64,000 bases of DNA, from the NCBI GenBank assembly GCA_963556195.1, contig OY744544.1, forward strand, positions 44,790,484 through 44,854,483, read 5' to 3'. Source of the stretch: Sepiola atlantica. Its lineage: Eukaryota; Mollusca; Cephalopoda; Sepiida; Sepiolidae. Every line of letters starts with the position of its first letter. Position 1 is the first letter of the stretch. Both the position numbers and the translations under genes were made by a program. Shown here one piece after another: positions 1-10,087 of the stretch. The notes below the pieces were generated by a model. It was not told where the DNA came from. It saw only the letters and a program-made list of their open reading frames with translations, and searched no databases.

Positions 1-361
1 CCGAAGTGTCTGTGATACATGCAATATCTACAAGAATTCCTATGACACTGTGCAGGTGAAGGAGAACGACGGCGCTGTCAACGTCCAGGTGATATATGCC
101 TAGATAACCTTGATGTCTCAAGTTCCTCTAGTAAGCTTGTCGATAGCCTTTGCGGTCAGACATTGGTTTTGCAGACACTGCCAAGATGTCTGTAACAGAG
201 TTAGCGTTCGCCGTAGCAGGGGTCCTTCCAATATAACCTATGACTTTGTCAGCTAAGGAAGCGAGTTGTTCCACGGTACTGATCTCCATCATTGGTGCCT
301 GTACGGTAGATGGCAAATGACATACGAGTAACTGTCCCACCCGACTAACAGTAAAATTCAA
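1..361 (-). pseudogene. LTR-retrotransposon gag relic
   Basis: Bases 361 to 128 read as about 77 gag-like residues on the minus strand. A stretch like LPSTVQAPMMEISTVEQLAS, followed by LADKV and a Thr/Ala/Asn-rich linker, resembles the segment of invertebrate Ty3/gypsy Gag just before the zinc knuckles. The frame ends at a stop codon and no zinc knuckle, protease or RT follows; a LINE fragment abuts from about 370. The first 120 bases may continue the element but I see no clear frame there. The class is inferred from the residue pattern only. Confidence 0.45.
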
Positions 362-369
362 CCACCCTT

Positions 370-625
370 TTACTGTAGATGTCCCTAGATGCCAAAAGAT
401 TACTTATTCTAATAGTTTCTTACCTCAGACCACTTGCCTTTGGAATTCCCTCCCTGCTCCCTGTTTCTCCGACTGTACCAACATGCAGAAATTTAAATGT
501 AATATGAACTAACATCTTGCTGCTTAATTTCCCATCCAGGTTGCCCACTATAAGTCCGGCACCTCTCACAGTAGCCCCTTACATTTCAGTGGCAAAATAT
601 GCTTTGTTTGCGATGAACAAAAATT
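370..625 (+). mobile_element. 3' fragment of CR1/Jockey-like LINE (family A)
   Basis: The plus strand encodes, with frame breaks, the C-terminal tail of the LINE copy at 35215-36420: the block around LWNSLPAPCFPDCTDMQKF is recognisable (here LPLEFPPCSLF and neighbours), followed by the shared 3' UTR words for the stretch ending AGTAGCCCCTTAC. It is one of at least four fragments of this family in the window (also 13785-15700 and 35215-36420). It is a short, 5'-truncated, inactive relic. Confidence 0.6.
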
Positions 626-779
626 TAAAAAAAACATGAAAGAACTATCGCTGCTCACTGTTGTGTTGCTTGGAGAAGATTCAGCAAGTTGCTGTCAATC
701 CTTACATCTTGACACATTTCCTTCACGATTCGGGGCATTGTGTGCGCTTTGCTATCTTGCATGCCAGTGCGACATAGGT

Positions 780-1225
780 TGCAAACACTTCTGATTTGCA
801 ACGGCTTCGGCATAATGACCGCGCCATAATCAGGTGGATGTGCAGATGCAAACTGGAAAAAAGGATCTCATCAACCAAGTTCCATCAGAAACTTAGTGTT
901 TGTGGGAGTATGGATGCCTTACGTGCTCAACGTCTCGGGTCGTTCAGCCATGTACAGTGTGCCATCTCTTGCATCAACTCTGTAACACATCTGGATATTC
1001 CAGGCGCCAGGTAGACTGACAAAGACCTGGCTCTTCGAGTGATGAAGAAGTGATATGACTGCGTGTAATCTGACTGATGTTAATCCTGTGGATCAGACCA
1101 CATGGAGAGCAGGCGTGAGATGTGGCCTGGTGTTTCCCACCCCAGAGTCCAAGACATTCGCAGCATCCTAAATACCAAAAACTGGATGATGAAGAAGAGA
1201 AAAACATCAAAGAAAACAACTTCCA
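780..1225 (+). mobile_element. RTE-like LINE C-terminal fragment
   Basis: The plus strand reads LRHNDRAIIRWMCRCKLE, then a degenerate WFGHV-like block, INSVTHLDIPGAR, and after a nonsense change MTACNLTDVNP and TTWRAGVR. This order (R-WMC-L, WYGHV, GxRGRPxKTW, TTWRAGV) is the standard C-terminal end of RTE-clade reverse transcriptases in invertebrates. The RT core is absent, so this is a 5'-truncated relic with several frame breaks. Confidence 0.65.
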
Positions 1226-1380
1226 GTTATAAAATTGAATAATTCATCGGACGGGCCTTGCTTGAGATGAATAAGAAAAAGGGTCAGCAGAGTTCATGTT
1301 AAAAAATAGACATCTTCTCTACAATTAATATTATCTTTATTTAATTGGTTCGTCAACACAAGAACACAAGAATATAAAAC

Positions 1381-1445
1381 AGTTTGGTTCAGTCGGCATG
1401 TATTAGAGATAAGGAATTGAGTTCAAGTCTCAGGTCTCGCCTCTT
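1381..1445 (+). repeat. Possible tRNA-derived SINE head
   Basis: TTGGTTCAGTCGGCATG resembles a pol III A box and GAGTTCAAGTCTC, about 33 bases downstream, resembles a B box. The spacing fits a tRNA-derived promoter, but I cannot fold a good cloverleaf, so a functional tRNA is unlikely. No target duplication was seen. Confidence 0.3.
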
Positions 1446-1829
1446 GTTAAAGCCATGACAAGAGGTGAGCGAGAGATATGGTGTCTTGTCAGGTTGGCAT
1501 CTCCTCTGGTACTATTCATATTCGCACCAAACAGTCTGTACAGAAATGGGAAAAGGTGTGTATGTGCTCTAATCGCCTGTGTATCACTACATGAGTTTGG
1601 GCATGCATGTGTTTGCCAACCGAACCACTATGCAAGAGATTACATATAAACACAAAAGAAAATAGATCTTTATCATGTAACTGCTACATTGTCGTTCTGG
1701 AATAAGGATTCGTAATAATTCAAGACGAAAAACACATTTTAAAATATATACAATTTTATTTTTGTTTAAAAATCTTTTTCGTTTAATTTATAAACAGTCA
1801 AAAATGATAAAAATGAAATTTGATTTTAT

Positions 1830-2063
1830 TTACGCTCGTGGTTTCATTGTTGGTGTCACACTATTGGAATGGAAAAGGCGTCGCAGGAAAAACACTTGAA
1901 GACAACTTGCAGATATGATCACGATGCACTGCAATATCGACCAGTATTGCACGTATTTGTTGTTGCCCATGATTGTGTAGTAATCTAACATGACGTACAT
2001 ACGGCTGGAAGATTGGTGGATGACAGCACTCTTGATATTTTGCTGTAGGGTTTGCAGCGAAAC
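1830..2063 (-). CDS. TMED6-like: TMED (p24) cargo receptor, last coding exon
   Basis: The exon opens after a strong acceptor (pyrimidine tract, then CCAG) and encodes 77 residues in phase 0, ending at TAA. Residues 1-35 form the membrane-proximal helix (start VSLQTLQQNIKSAV). Residues about 40-58 are a membrane span preceded by NNKYVQYWS, and the cytoplasmic tail begins FFLRRLF. p24 proteins are type I membrane proteins that cycle between ER and Golgi and help package cargo into COPI/COPII vesicles; the FF and RR tail residues are their usual coat-binding signature. The tail ending in KPRA is close to the KPR-type end of TMED6, hence the subfamily guess. AATAAA-like words overlap and follow the stop. 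The family call is strong; the orthology is inference. Confidence 0.85.
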   Translation of the reverse strand, partial: VSLQTLQQNIKSAVIHQSSSRMYVMLDYYTIMGNNKYVQYWSILQCIVIISASCLQVFFLRRLFHSNSVTPTMKPRA

Positions 2064-2708
2064 CTGGCGAGGAGAAGAGAGAGAAGGAGAAAAGAAGATG
2101 AAAAGTGCATTTAGAAAAGATGGATTTTATTAAATAGATAAATACAACTTTTCTTCCTCCAAAACACAAATATGCGCACACGTGGGGAGAGAATTTGACA
2201 TAGATACTAGACACGATCCTCGAGTCTCTTCAGTCTCTCTGTACAGGGGGTTGTCAGAACAACCTGGCATGAGGATACTTCACCCTACAAGTAAACCCTG
2301 ACCAAATATTAAAAAAACATAGTATTCAAAGCCCAAATAAGATCCCCTCAGCACTGGTTCATACGACGAATGGTGCACCTTCTCCTAGTGACGTTACTCA
2401 AGTAACAACACTAAGCTCCGTACCCCACTAGACCAGATAAATTCTTGTCCTGGAATTCGGTGAAACCAAGAAAAGACCACAAGAAATATAAACTATAAAA
2501 TAGTTCAGTGGTCAATTGGGGATAGGAAATTGATGTTCTTCACTGCTTTACTAAGTCAACGTTTGAGTGGTAGAGGAGAATCTTGATTGAACACTCGCAT
2601 ATCTATGTATCTCATATAGAGATCAAGTATTAGCCCCCAGAAAGGGGCCCCTTGATTTCTGAGAACGTCAACTGAAGTAAAATGAAAAAATAAAATTCTT
2701 CTATCCAA

Positions 2709-3173
2709 TACACACTTTCTTCCTCAATCACACATGCAATTACATACATACACATTCTCTTCCTCAATCACACATGCAATTACATACATACACATTCTCT
2801 TCCTCAATCACACATGCAATTACATACATATACATTCTCTTCCTCAATCACACATGCAATTACATACATACACATTCTCTTCCTCAATCACACATGCAAT
2901 TACATACATACACATTCTCTTCCTCAATCACACATGCAATTACATACATACACATTCTCTTCCTCAATCACACATGCAATTACATACATACACATTCTCT
3001 TCCTCAATCACACATGCAATTACATACATACACATTCTCTTCCTCAATCACACATGCAATTACATACATACACATTCTCTTCCTCAATCACACATGCAAT
3101 TACATACATACACATTCTCTTCCTCAATCACACATGCAATTACATACATACACATTCTCTTCCTCAATCACAC
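2709..3173. repeat. 40-bp minisatellite, about 11 copies
   Basis: A 40-bp unit (TCTTCCTCAATCACACATGC plus ATTACATACATACACATTC) is repeated head to tail with almost no variation; one copy has TATACATT instead of ACACATT. It ends in a short CA run at 3167-3184. Because 40 is not a multiple of 3, all three frames stay open and create overlapping artefact ORFs. The array lies inside the TMED intron. Confidence 0.95.
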
Positions 3174-3370
3174 ACACACACACAATGTCTGAATGCAATT
3201 ATTTCTGCTTAAAAAAACAAAAAGCAATAAAAAAATCTTTTAATGTAAACATAATTCCAACTTTGAAAATCTATTTTTTCAATCGATTTACTGTAATTTT
3301 AAATATTAAAATAATCGAATCTCAACCCAAACATGAAGCAGTCAGTATTTATTTTTTAGGTATTATTGGA

Positions 3371-4356
3371 GCCCTGCACCTTATGCTAATTCACTCAAAA
3401 AGAAAAAAACGAGTTTCTACTTTCTTTTAGGTGATTACATTACGGAAAAACTTGGTAAAAATAAATAAAACAAACAAATATGTTAGACCTTGCATATAAA
3501 TTTAATGTAAAATCATCACCCACTTTCGGACCAAATAGGATTTTTACGGACATGTAACTAATCTCTTTTTTTAAATCTTGGCTATTTTCTTAATTTCTCA
3601 ATTATGAGTTTTTGGGGAGGAGGATTTTTTTCCTGCTGAAAATATACATTAAAACAAGTCAGCTCAACAAATAAAATAATTACATACTTTTGGGGGGCAA
3701 AATTGACTTTTAATGGCTCTGTAGATTAGAAATTGACTTTTAATGGCCCTGTAGATTAGAAATTGACTTTTAATGGCCCTGTAGATTAGAAATTGACTTT
3801 TTGTCGCAAGCACCTTTTCTGTATTTTTTTTTTTTTTTTCATATTGCCACCTGGCTTACGGTTAAGGTAAGGGGTCGGTTTAAGGAAGGGCATGTGTTTT
3901 TTTTAATTATTACTTTTACCATTGTCACTTTTTATACTAACGTTTGATTAGGATTCTTTGAACTGTTAAATTTTTAAAGACCATTAAAAGTCAATTTCAT
4001 CCTTTTTTAAGTGATGAAAAGTAAGTAAATTTTTTTTATTACATTTTAATTTTTCAAACATATAAAAAGGCACAAAATTTATCTCCCTTAAAATAAATTG
4101 TTTGCATGTCCTTAAAAACGTTATTTCGTTCTGAAATGAGTGATCATTACCACCTGGTGGCCCAGAAGTGGGTGATCATTTTACATTATATTTATATGTA
4201 AAACTGATCCATCACGCTAAATTCTAAAAAAAATTGATTTTTGTTATTTTATTTACTTTTACCATCAAGTTTTTCAGGTTATTTACATGTAATCGCATAA
4301 AAAAATAGAATCTCATTTTAAGAGGGGGAGGAGTGAATTAGCATAGGGTGAAGGGC
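3371..4356. mobile_element. Foldback element with ~190-250 bp inverted arms
   Basis: The left arm (about 3371-3557) reads inward from GCCCTGCACCTTATGCTAAT through TAATGTAAAATCATCACCCA. The right arm (about 4105-4356) is its inverse (AAGTGGGTGATCATTTTACA through ATTAGCATAGGGTGAAGGGC). The loop carries a 30-bp tandem repeat at 3701-3800 (unit around AATTGACTTTTAATGGCCCT) and an inverted match to it near 3976. No ORF is present, so the element is non-autonomous; the class of transposase that moved it is unknown. Confidence 0.7.
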
Positions 4357-4414
4357 TACAAATATAACATTTTATTAGTAAATTTTGTTATTTTACATAG
4401 TTAATTTTCTTATT

Positions 4415-4423
<9 letters not shown>

Positions 4424-4463
<40 letters not shown>

Positions 4464-4855
4464 AAAGCTTGAAAAAAAATGAATTAAATAAATGATTTTT
4501 CATTTAAATTGCACCATGTGTTGATTTTCAAAAATATTTCACTTAAATACATTTTCATGCGTGCTTCAAAGATGTAAATTTCCTTATTCAAAAAACGCCA
4601 ATCTGCGCCAAACATCGACCGGACTCTACTTATTATAACGTCTTTTACAACTTGACGTGTTTTTCTGCCTTTACTGTGATTCGACCGCTCTTCCTCATTT
4701 TTATGGTATTAATACCATCAAAATGAGGAAGAAAACTATAAGACAGTCTCGCCTGACAAAGTTGTTTTACAATGAAAGCTTAAAAAAAACATAAATAAAT
4801 AAATTATCTTTTAATTTAAATTGCACCATGTGTTGATTTTCAAAACTATTTCACT

Positions 4856-4888
<33 letters not shown>
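4424..4888. repeat. AT microsatellites, direct repeat and a 21-bp hairpin
   Basis: Runs of (TA)n lie at about 4429-4458 and 4860-4887. The roughly 100-bp segment starting ACAATGAAAGCTT is present twice, near 4459 and 4771. Between them, 4690-4731 forms a hairpin with 21-bp arms (start CTTCCTCATTTTTATGGTAT) and one mismatch. I see no gene here. Confidence 0.7.
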
Positions 4889-4890
<2 letters not shown>

Positions 4891-5877
4891 TCGGGCTTAA
4901 TGTTGTTTCTATTTGATTGAACTTCTTTTTTTTTTTTCTTTTTTTTTTCTCAAATTTTTCAAATTTGTTTTTTACCCCTTTCCCTCGCTATAATTCTCAT
5001 AGCATCTTTTTATATTTTTTATACATTACCTCGATATTTGGCTCTGTTGAGCGAGGTACGAAACCGGTCAGCTGCCCTTTCATCTTTTTAATTTCTTAAA
5101 TTCATTATGAATAATAAATATTGTCTCTTCAATGCCATTTTAAAGTTTTGTACGACAAATAAAATATTTAAATATATATATATATATATATATATCTTCA
5201 AAAAGACATTTTCTAGATTCATTAAGGGAGATTGTCAGTGATACACTTCCCTCATCGCCGATTTCTGGTACCTTTGTATTGTATTGACTCAGATAGCTAC
5301 CCCAACCTGAAACTGGCAGATTCAAGTCGTCTCATTGAACATGGAATGCTACACATCTTGACATGAAAAAACTGCTTTCCTTTTCCAGTGCAAAAAAGTC
5401 AACATTTAATATTGACTTTGGCTCTCCAGTCTCAGCCAATCAGAATACACCACATATCCTCCCTGTTCCTATGTAATGGGATTTCTAGTTATATGTTTTT
5501 AATCATTCCCATGGAATTCTATTTTTGTAAGCACCCCCTCCCCAATGAATAATGATTTTAAGTGGTGACTTAGTGACTTACAAGCAAACATATTGGTTGT
5601 TTAAAACTTTATACGGTTAGTGCCTAATGTGTTAATTGAGTATTTCCCTCTAACATTAAATGAATCAATGTGTGACATGCAGATAGAAAAAAAATGAATG
5701 AAACAAAATGGGAATAAAAAATGAATGAAACAAAATGGGAATAAAACTAAAAAATACGATAATATGAGAATAAGAACAAGATAAAATAGGTCTTTTATAA
5801 AAAAGAAAATCAAGACTCAATTCAAGCTAATCTAGTTTGTTTCTCTAAAGTAACTTATTAAACTTATTTTTATCTAT

Positions 5878-6118
5878 GGTGTTTGCAACCCACCCCCGCC
5901 CCACCCAAAACTTCAAATCGTTATTCATATTTATTTCGCTCCATCTATTCCTAACTCTTGCAATCACACTAGCACCATCTCCCCCCTGTTCTCCAATTGT
6001 ATCACCAAGCTTACAAACCTCAATAGCTTTGCCATCCAAATATACTTTCTCTGAATCTGAGTTTCCATTTTCTTACACTTCTTGCACACAAACTGCCTCT
6101 CATCTCTCAATTTATCTG
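5878..6118 (-). mobile_element. RTE-like LINE fragment (RT thumb region)
   Basis: Read on the minus strand, this gives RQFVCKKCKK, then after a frame break LDGKAIEVCKLGDTIGEQGG and VIARVRNRWSEI. This is the cysteine-pair linker, the FCYLGD-like block and the RxRxGW-like block found between the palm and C-terminus of RTE-clade reverse transcriptases. It is about 240 bp, lies inside the TMED intron, and is inactive. Confidence 0.6.
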
Positions 6119-6475
6119 TAATTCCACTGTATTTCTTGTGGACCCAAATTTGATACTTAAATTTAATCCATTTCGTTGACTAAATATTTATCTAGACACA
6201 CGCACTCATAAACCCTCACACACATATATGTACTATCAAATAAGTAAAAAATGCAGTAAAAAAAGTTTAAACAAAAATCCAATAAAAACCAAAAAACATA
6301 AATAAATAAAAATCAACTCTTTCATGCACGCTGTTGTTCAACAGCAACAAATAGAAAAGTCATAAATTATTATAAATTTTGATTTGACCAATTATATTTG
6401 TTTTGTGAGATTCAGAGACATTGAAGAATACGTTTTGCCTCCACAATTAGTCATTACAGACCTTTTCGGAAGTCA

Positions 6476-7478
6476 GCTAAAAATGAAGCCACATGATTCA
6501 AGAACAAGTCAGCTCAACATGAAGCCACATGATTCAAGAACAAGTCAGCTCAACATGAAACAACATGATTCAAGAACAAGTCAGCTCAACATGAAGCCAC
6601 ATGATTCAAGAACAAGTCAGCTCAACATGAAGCCACATGATTCAAGAACAAGTCAGCTCAACATGAAGCCACATGATTCAAGAACAAGTCAGCTCAACAT
6701 GAAGCCACATGATTCAAGAACAAGTCAGCTCAACATGAAACAACATGATTCAAGAACAAGTCAGCTCAACATGAAGCCACATGATTCAAGAACAAGTCAG
6801 CTCAACATGAAGCCACATGATTCAAGAACAAGTCAGCTCAACATGAAGCAACATGATTCAAGAACAAATCAGCTCAACATGAAGCCACATGATTCAAGAA
6901 CAAGTCAGCTCAACATGAAACAACATGATTCAAGAACAAGTCAGCTCAACATGAAGCCACATGATTCAAGAACAAGTCAGCTCAACATGAAGCCACATGA
7001 TTCAAGAACAAGTCAGCTCAACATGAAGCCACATGATTCAAGAACAAGTCAGCTCAACATGAAGCCACATGATTCAAGAACAAGTCAGCTCAACATGAAA
7101 CAACATGATTCAAGAACAAGTCAGCTCAACATGAAGCCACATGATTCAAGAACAAGTCAGCTCAACATGAAGCCACATGATTCAAGAACAAGTCAGCTCA
7201 ACATGAAACAACATGATTCAAGAACAAGTCAGCTCAACATGAAGCCACATGATTCAAGAACAAGTCAGCTCAACATGAAGCCACATGATTCAAGAACAAG
7301 TCAGCTCAACATGAAGCCACATGATTAAAGAACAAGTCAGCTCAACATGAAACAACATGATTAAAGAACAAGTCAGCTCAACATGAAGCAACATGATTCA
7401 AGAACAAGTCAGCTCAACATGAAGCAACATGATTAAAGAACAAGTCAGCTCAACATGAAGCAACATGGTTCAAGAACA
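6476..7478. repeat. 36-bp minisatellite, about 28 copies
   Basis: The unit starts AGTCAGCTCAACATGAAGCC and continues ACATGATTCAAGAACA. As 36 is a multiple of 3, a frame stays open on the plus strand from 6384 to 7328 and would encode a 12-residue repeat (SQLNMKPHDSRT, with a P/Q variant). There is no signal peptide, conserved flanking domain or codon bias, and the array is antisense inside the TMED intron, so I read it as a non-coding minisatellite. The P/Q variants repeat in a pattern (see findings). Confidence 0.9.
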
Positions 7479-7555
7479 AGTTAGAAGATCAGGTACATAG
7501 AATTTTTGTAAAAAATCATGCATGAAAAGGTTAAAAAGGTAAATAAAATTCTTAC

Positions 7556-7701
7556 TGAGAAGTTTGCCACAGTTTTGTGAATGTCCGCAAGTTCCTTCAA
7601 ATATTCATCCCAATGTTCCGGTACAAATGCTGACAAGTAGAAAAATACTAATTTCGATGCAAACCGACTGTAGGAATTGTCAAAACAAACCTCGTAGATA
7701 C
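7556..7701 (-). CDS. TMED6-like: TMED (p24) GOLD-domain exon
   Basis: The exon starts after acceptor CTCCTCCACAAG and stops at donor GTAAGA. It begins in phase 1, matching the G left by the previous exon, and ends in phase 0. It encodes 48 residues opening IYEVCFDNSYSRFASKLVFF; the cysteine in EVCFDNS is the second disulfide cysteine of the GOLD domain, and the WDEYLKELADIHKTV stretch leads into the coiled-coil stem. This layout (second Cys, SRFxSKLVFF strand, then helix) is diagnostic of the p24/TMED family. The partner cysteine should lie in the missing upstream exon. Confidence 0.88.
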
Positions 7702-8352
7702 CTTGTGGAGGAGAAAAAAAATCACAAATTAAAAAAAATATATTGTATAAAAATATATTTAACATAAATTAAAAAAAAAAATTTTTTAATAAAATAAAAA
7801 AGTTTTAAATTAAAAAAATACGTACAGATATTTATCAAGATCAAGCAATTTTTAAAATTTTATTTATCTAAAAACATATTTGCATGCATTTCAATTTCCT
7901 TGGGAGAAAAGAGGAGAAAAGTCTTTAAAAAGATTGTTAATTGTTGAATAAACCATAAATGCACTTTATGTGGATTGTTTGTTTTGAATGAAAAGAAGAA
8001 AATAAAATTTTTATTTTACAATTCTAATTAAAAAGCAGACACATTGTTCAAGTAACGAATAACATTCATATTTTTCGTTTAAATTTTACAAATTGAAAGA
8101 TTTGTTGGTGCTTCTTTACAATCAAACTGCCATGAAATAAAGCAATTTATTATTTGTTTAATCGACCACTTTTAGGGATGAGATGAACTGTTCTTCATAA
8201 AGAAATCACAAAGCCCCTTGTATCCTTAAAATACATTACCATGTAAGTTGAAAATGGAAGGAAAAGTATGCTACCTAGTGTTAGGATAAGGAAGAAATAG
8301 TTTAACATTTATTTTAAGCACATGTAATTCGTAGATAAAGTATGAAGAGAAA
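7702..8352. other. TMED intron segment, no recognised feature
   Basis: A+T-rich intron sequence with homopolymer runs. I see no repeat unit or reading frame of interest. Confidence 0.5.
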
Positions 8353-8406
8353 ATGGTGAAACATTTTTTATAAAAGATAAGTCTTTTATAAAAAATGTTT
8401 CACCAT
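8353..8406. repeat. Perfect 25-bp-arm hairpin
   Basis: Arms 8353-8377 and 8382-8406 are exact reverse complements around a TAAG loop. The arm begins ATGGTGAAACATTTTTTATA. It could fold like a short hairpin RNA if transcribed with the TMED intron, but could equally be a tiny palindromic transposon remnant. Confidence 0.9.
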
Positions 8407-8608
8407 GTTTCTGTTTAGGTTAGCAAGGAAAAATGTCTCCATTATTTCTACCCGGCCAAAGTACTTACAGAAAAAAACAGCGAATCAAAATAAATTATAT
8501 TTGTTTCAATAACAATAGGCTAGTCTAGATTATTATTCAAGTTTGATTTTGAAAATCTGACAAGATAACTTTATATATTAGAAGATATTAGATGATATTA
8601 TTAGAGGT

Positions 8609-8744
8609 GTCACCATTTTGCTTGTCTCTCTATGAGACTATGACAGCAAAAAACATTCACTAAGCTTAAAGAAACATTCAAAAGTCAAAACAGTGAATGT
8701 TTTGTGCTGTCGTAGTCACATATAGAGGCAGGCAAGATGGCGAC
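8609..8744. mobile_element. Short foldback/MITE, ~53-bp arms
   Basis: The left arm starts GTCACCATTTTGCTTGTCTC and the right arm is its inverse ending AGGCAAGATGGCGAC, with scattered mismatches. A spacer of about 30 bases separates them. It has no ORF. The flanking 8500-8600 segment (TTTGATTTTGAAAATCTGAC and on) is shared with the Helitron-like copies at 29 and 44 kb. Confidence 0.6.
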
Positions 8745-9090
8745 ATATGTAATAGTATCAAATGTAAAATTGCTCTACATAAAACTCAATGTCTGTGTGT
8801 GTGATGCTTGTGTGCTCCCTATAGAGAGAAAGGTTAGAGAATCTACATAAAATCTAAAAGTGTATTCTTATGTAAAATTTACCGAGGAAGACAATGGAAG
8901 TGTTCATGAATCTGTAAGTGCACCCCTAAGGGGCTATGAGGGCATAACCTCCTTAAAACTTTAAATATATCATATTTTTATAAAATTTTAATAATATTTA
9001 TAAACTATTTTGGAGAAAACAATAGAAGTGGTTCCGAATCTTTAAATTACCCTTTATATATAAAATATACAGTCGTGATCCTCATTTAAT

Positions 9091-9118
9091 CCCGAGCAAC
9101 GTCGGGTGTTCCTGCTTG
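9091..9118 (+). mobile_element. Degenerate Helitron-like 3' terminus
   Basis: CCCGAGCAACGTCGGG forms a short hairpin, followed 12 bases on by GCTTG and then T-rich sequence. It matches the other hairpin-plus-CTAG termini in the window but has lost the CTAG. The body upstream (8745-9090) shows no ORF. Confidence 0.35.
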
Positions 9119-9299
9119 TTTAAAATAGAACAACAGAAAAGCTACTTGTTTGTTATTGAAATGCAAAGATATTTAAAAATATTTGGGATATTAGTCTATT
9201 TCAAAAATGTATTGGGTCCGTTTACTTGGTTGTGTAATTGTAATGGAGAACAGACTTTTCAAAATGAAATGCCTCAGACATGGAAATTGGAATTTCGAA

Positions 9300-9790
9300 T
9301 ATTCTGAGAATAAAATCTAGAATGTTATTCTCACTACGTTTTAGCCCATGTAACCTCCGACCTTCTTTAGGTGTGTCTTGTTGAACTCAGGAATCTACGG
9401 AATTTCGAATTTCTTTAATCCACAGGGGCAGCTTTCTCTAGTTTTGTCAGTCATGATCAGGTAGAAGGCTTAAATAATTCGTAATTCTATTCTTAGTGTT
9501 GCCCACACTAAGGATCGAACCTTCAACCCCACAAAGAATGTCACTTAGAAGTGATTTAAAACTCCTACCTAGTCATGGCTGGCGGAACAAGAGCAAGCTA
9601 CCCCATGGATTAAATAAAGGGTTCCGTTCAAAGTTCCATACATATTCTTGAGTTCGAAAAGATGCACCCGAAGAAGGTCGGAGGTTACATAGGTTGAAAC
9701 TTTGTGTAACATTCAAGATGAGAACAGTAGTCCGAATAATTTAAATAATCCAAATTATCAAACCACATCAAAAAAATTCCGAAACATAAT
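9300..9790. repeat. Inverted dimer of a SINE-like repeat
   Basis: The segment 9300-9530 is a minus-strand copy and 9569-9790 a plus-strand copy of the repeat also present at 23880-24180. GTAACCTCCGACCTTCTT on the left is mirrored by AAGAAGGTCGGAGGTTAC on the right. The minus copy carries GGTTGAAGGTTCGATCCT, an excellent pol III B box, so a tRNA-derived SINE is likely. No complete A box was identified. Confidence 0.6.
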
Positions 9791-9969
9791 ATAGAAACCG
9801 GAATACAATATTAAAATTAGAAGTGAGTAAAAAAAGCGAATAAACTAATAAAAACTCTTAATTATCAAAATAGTTTAGAATCTTTTAATTGAACAACTCG
9901 AGAGTAACAATAGGGGGTTTAATAGAAATTTAAATTTTATAACGATTTCAAAAAAGCAAAAATTAATAC

Positions 9970-10087
9970 CACGAGTTTTAATAACTTGATCGACTGTCCC
10001 TTCTGTTTTCCAAGGTTTGTGGACAAGAATTTGTAAACTTTCGTCACGTAAGAAGAAGTCAATATTTCTGTCTCCTCCTGTCAAAAT
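9970..10087 (-). CDS. TMED6-like: TMED (p24) GOLD-domain exon, upstream
   Basis: The exon follows a strong acceptor (CTTTTACAG) and ends before donor GTATTA. It encodes 39 residues plus one base, beginning ILTGGDRNIDFFLRDESLQI, and joins the next exon as TRG-IYEV with a perfect phase-1 match. These residues are the GOLD-domain beta strands with the N/D-IDF and the xxxVHKPW turn typical of p24 proteins. The upstream exon, with the signal peptide and first GOLD cysteine (about 75 residues missing versus a usual 230-240), was not found up to 64000; it may lie outside the window, or be short and missed. Confidence 0.8.

Larger units (their letters stand above)
2064..7555 (-). other. Last intron of the TMED gene
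   Basis: This interval lies between the donor GTAAGA after exon 7556-7701 and the acceptor CCAG before exon 1830-2063. Both junctions are phase 0 and both match consensus well. At 5.5 kb it holds a 40-bp minisatellite, a foldback element, AT microsatellites, an RTE relic and a 36-bp minisatellite. Between these I see only low-complexity A+T-rich DNA (2215-2705, 4900-5875 and 6120-6475). Confidence 0.75.

Noticed and set aside
1381..1445. Functional tRNA gene
   Set aside because: A- and B-box-like words are present but no acceptor stem or complete cloverleaf could be formed.
2734..3430. Overlapping plus-strand ORFs of 132-218 codons
   Set aside because: They are the three frames of a 40-bp minisatellite; openness follows from the repeat, not from coding.
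6384..7328. 314-codon ORF with 12-residue repeats, as a structural protein gene
   Set aside because: It is a 36-bp minisatellite in an intron and antisense to the host gene. The unique N-terminal 30 codons have no signal peptide or domain, and stops appear in the last units.
8353..8406. microRNA precursor or terminator
   Set aside because: The stem is perfect with a 4-base loop and no mismatches, unlike typical animal pre-miRNAs; rho-independent terminators do not apply in animal DNA.
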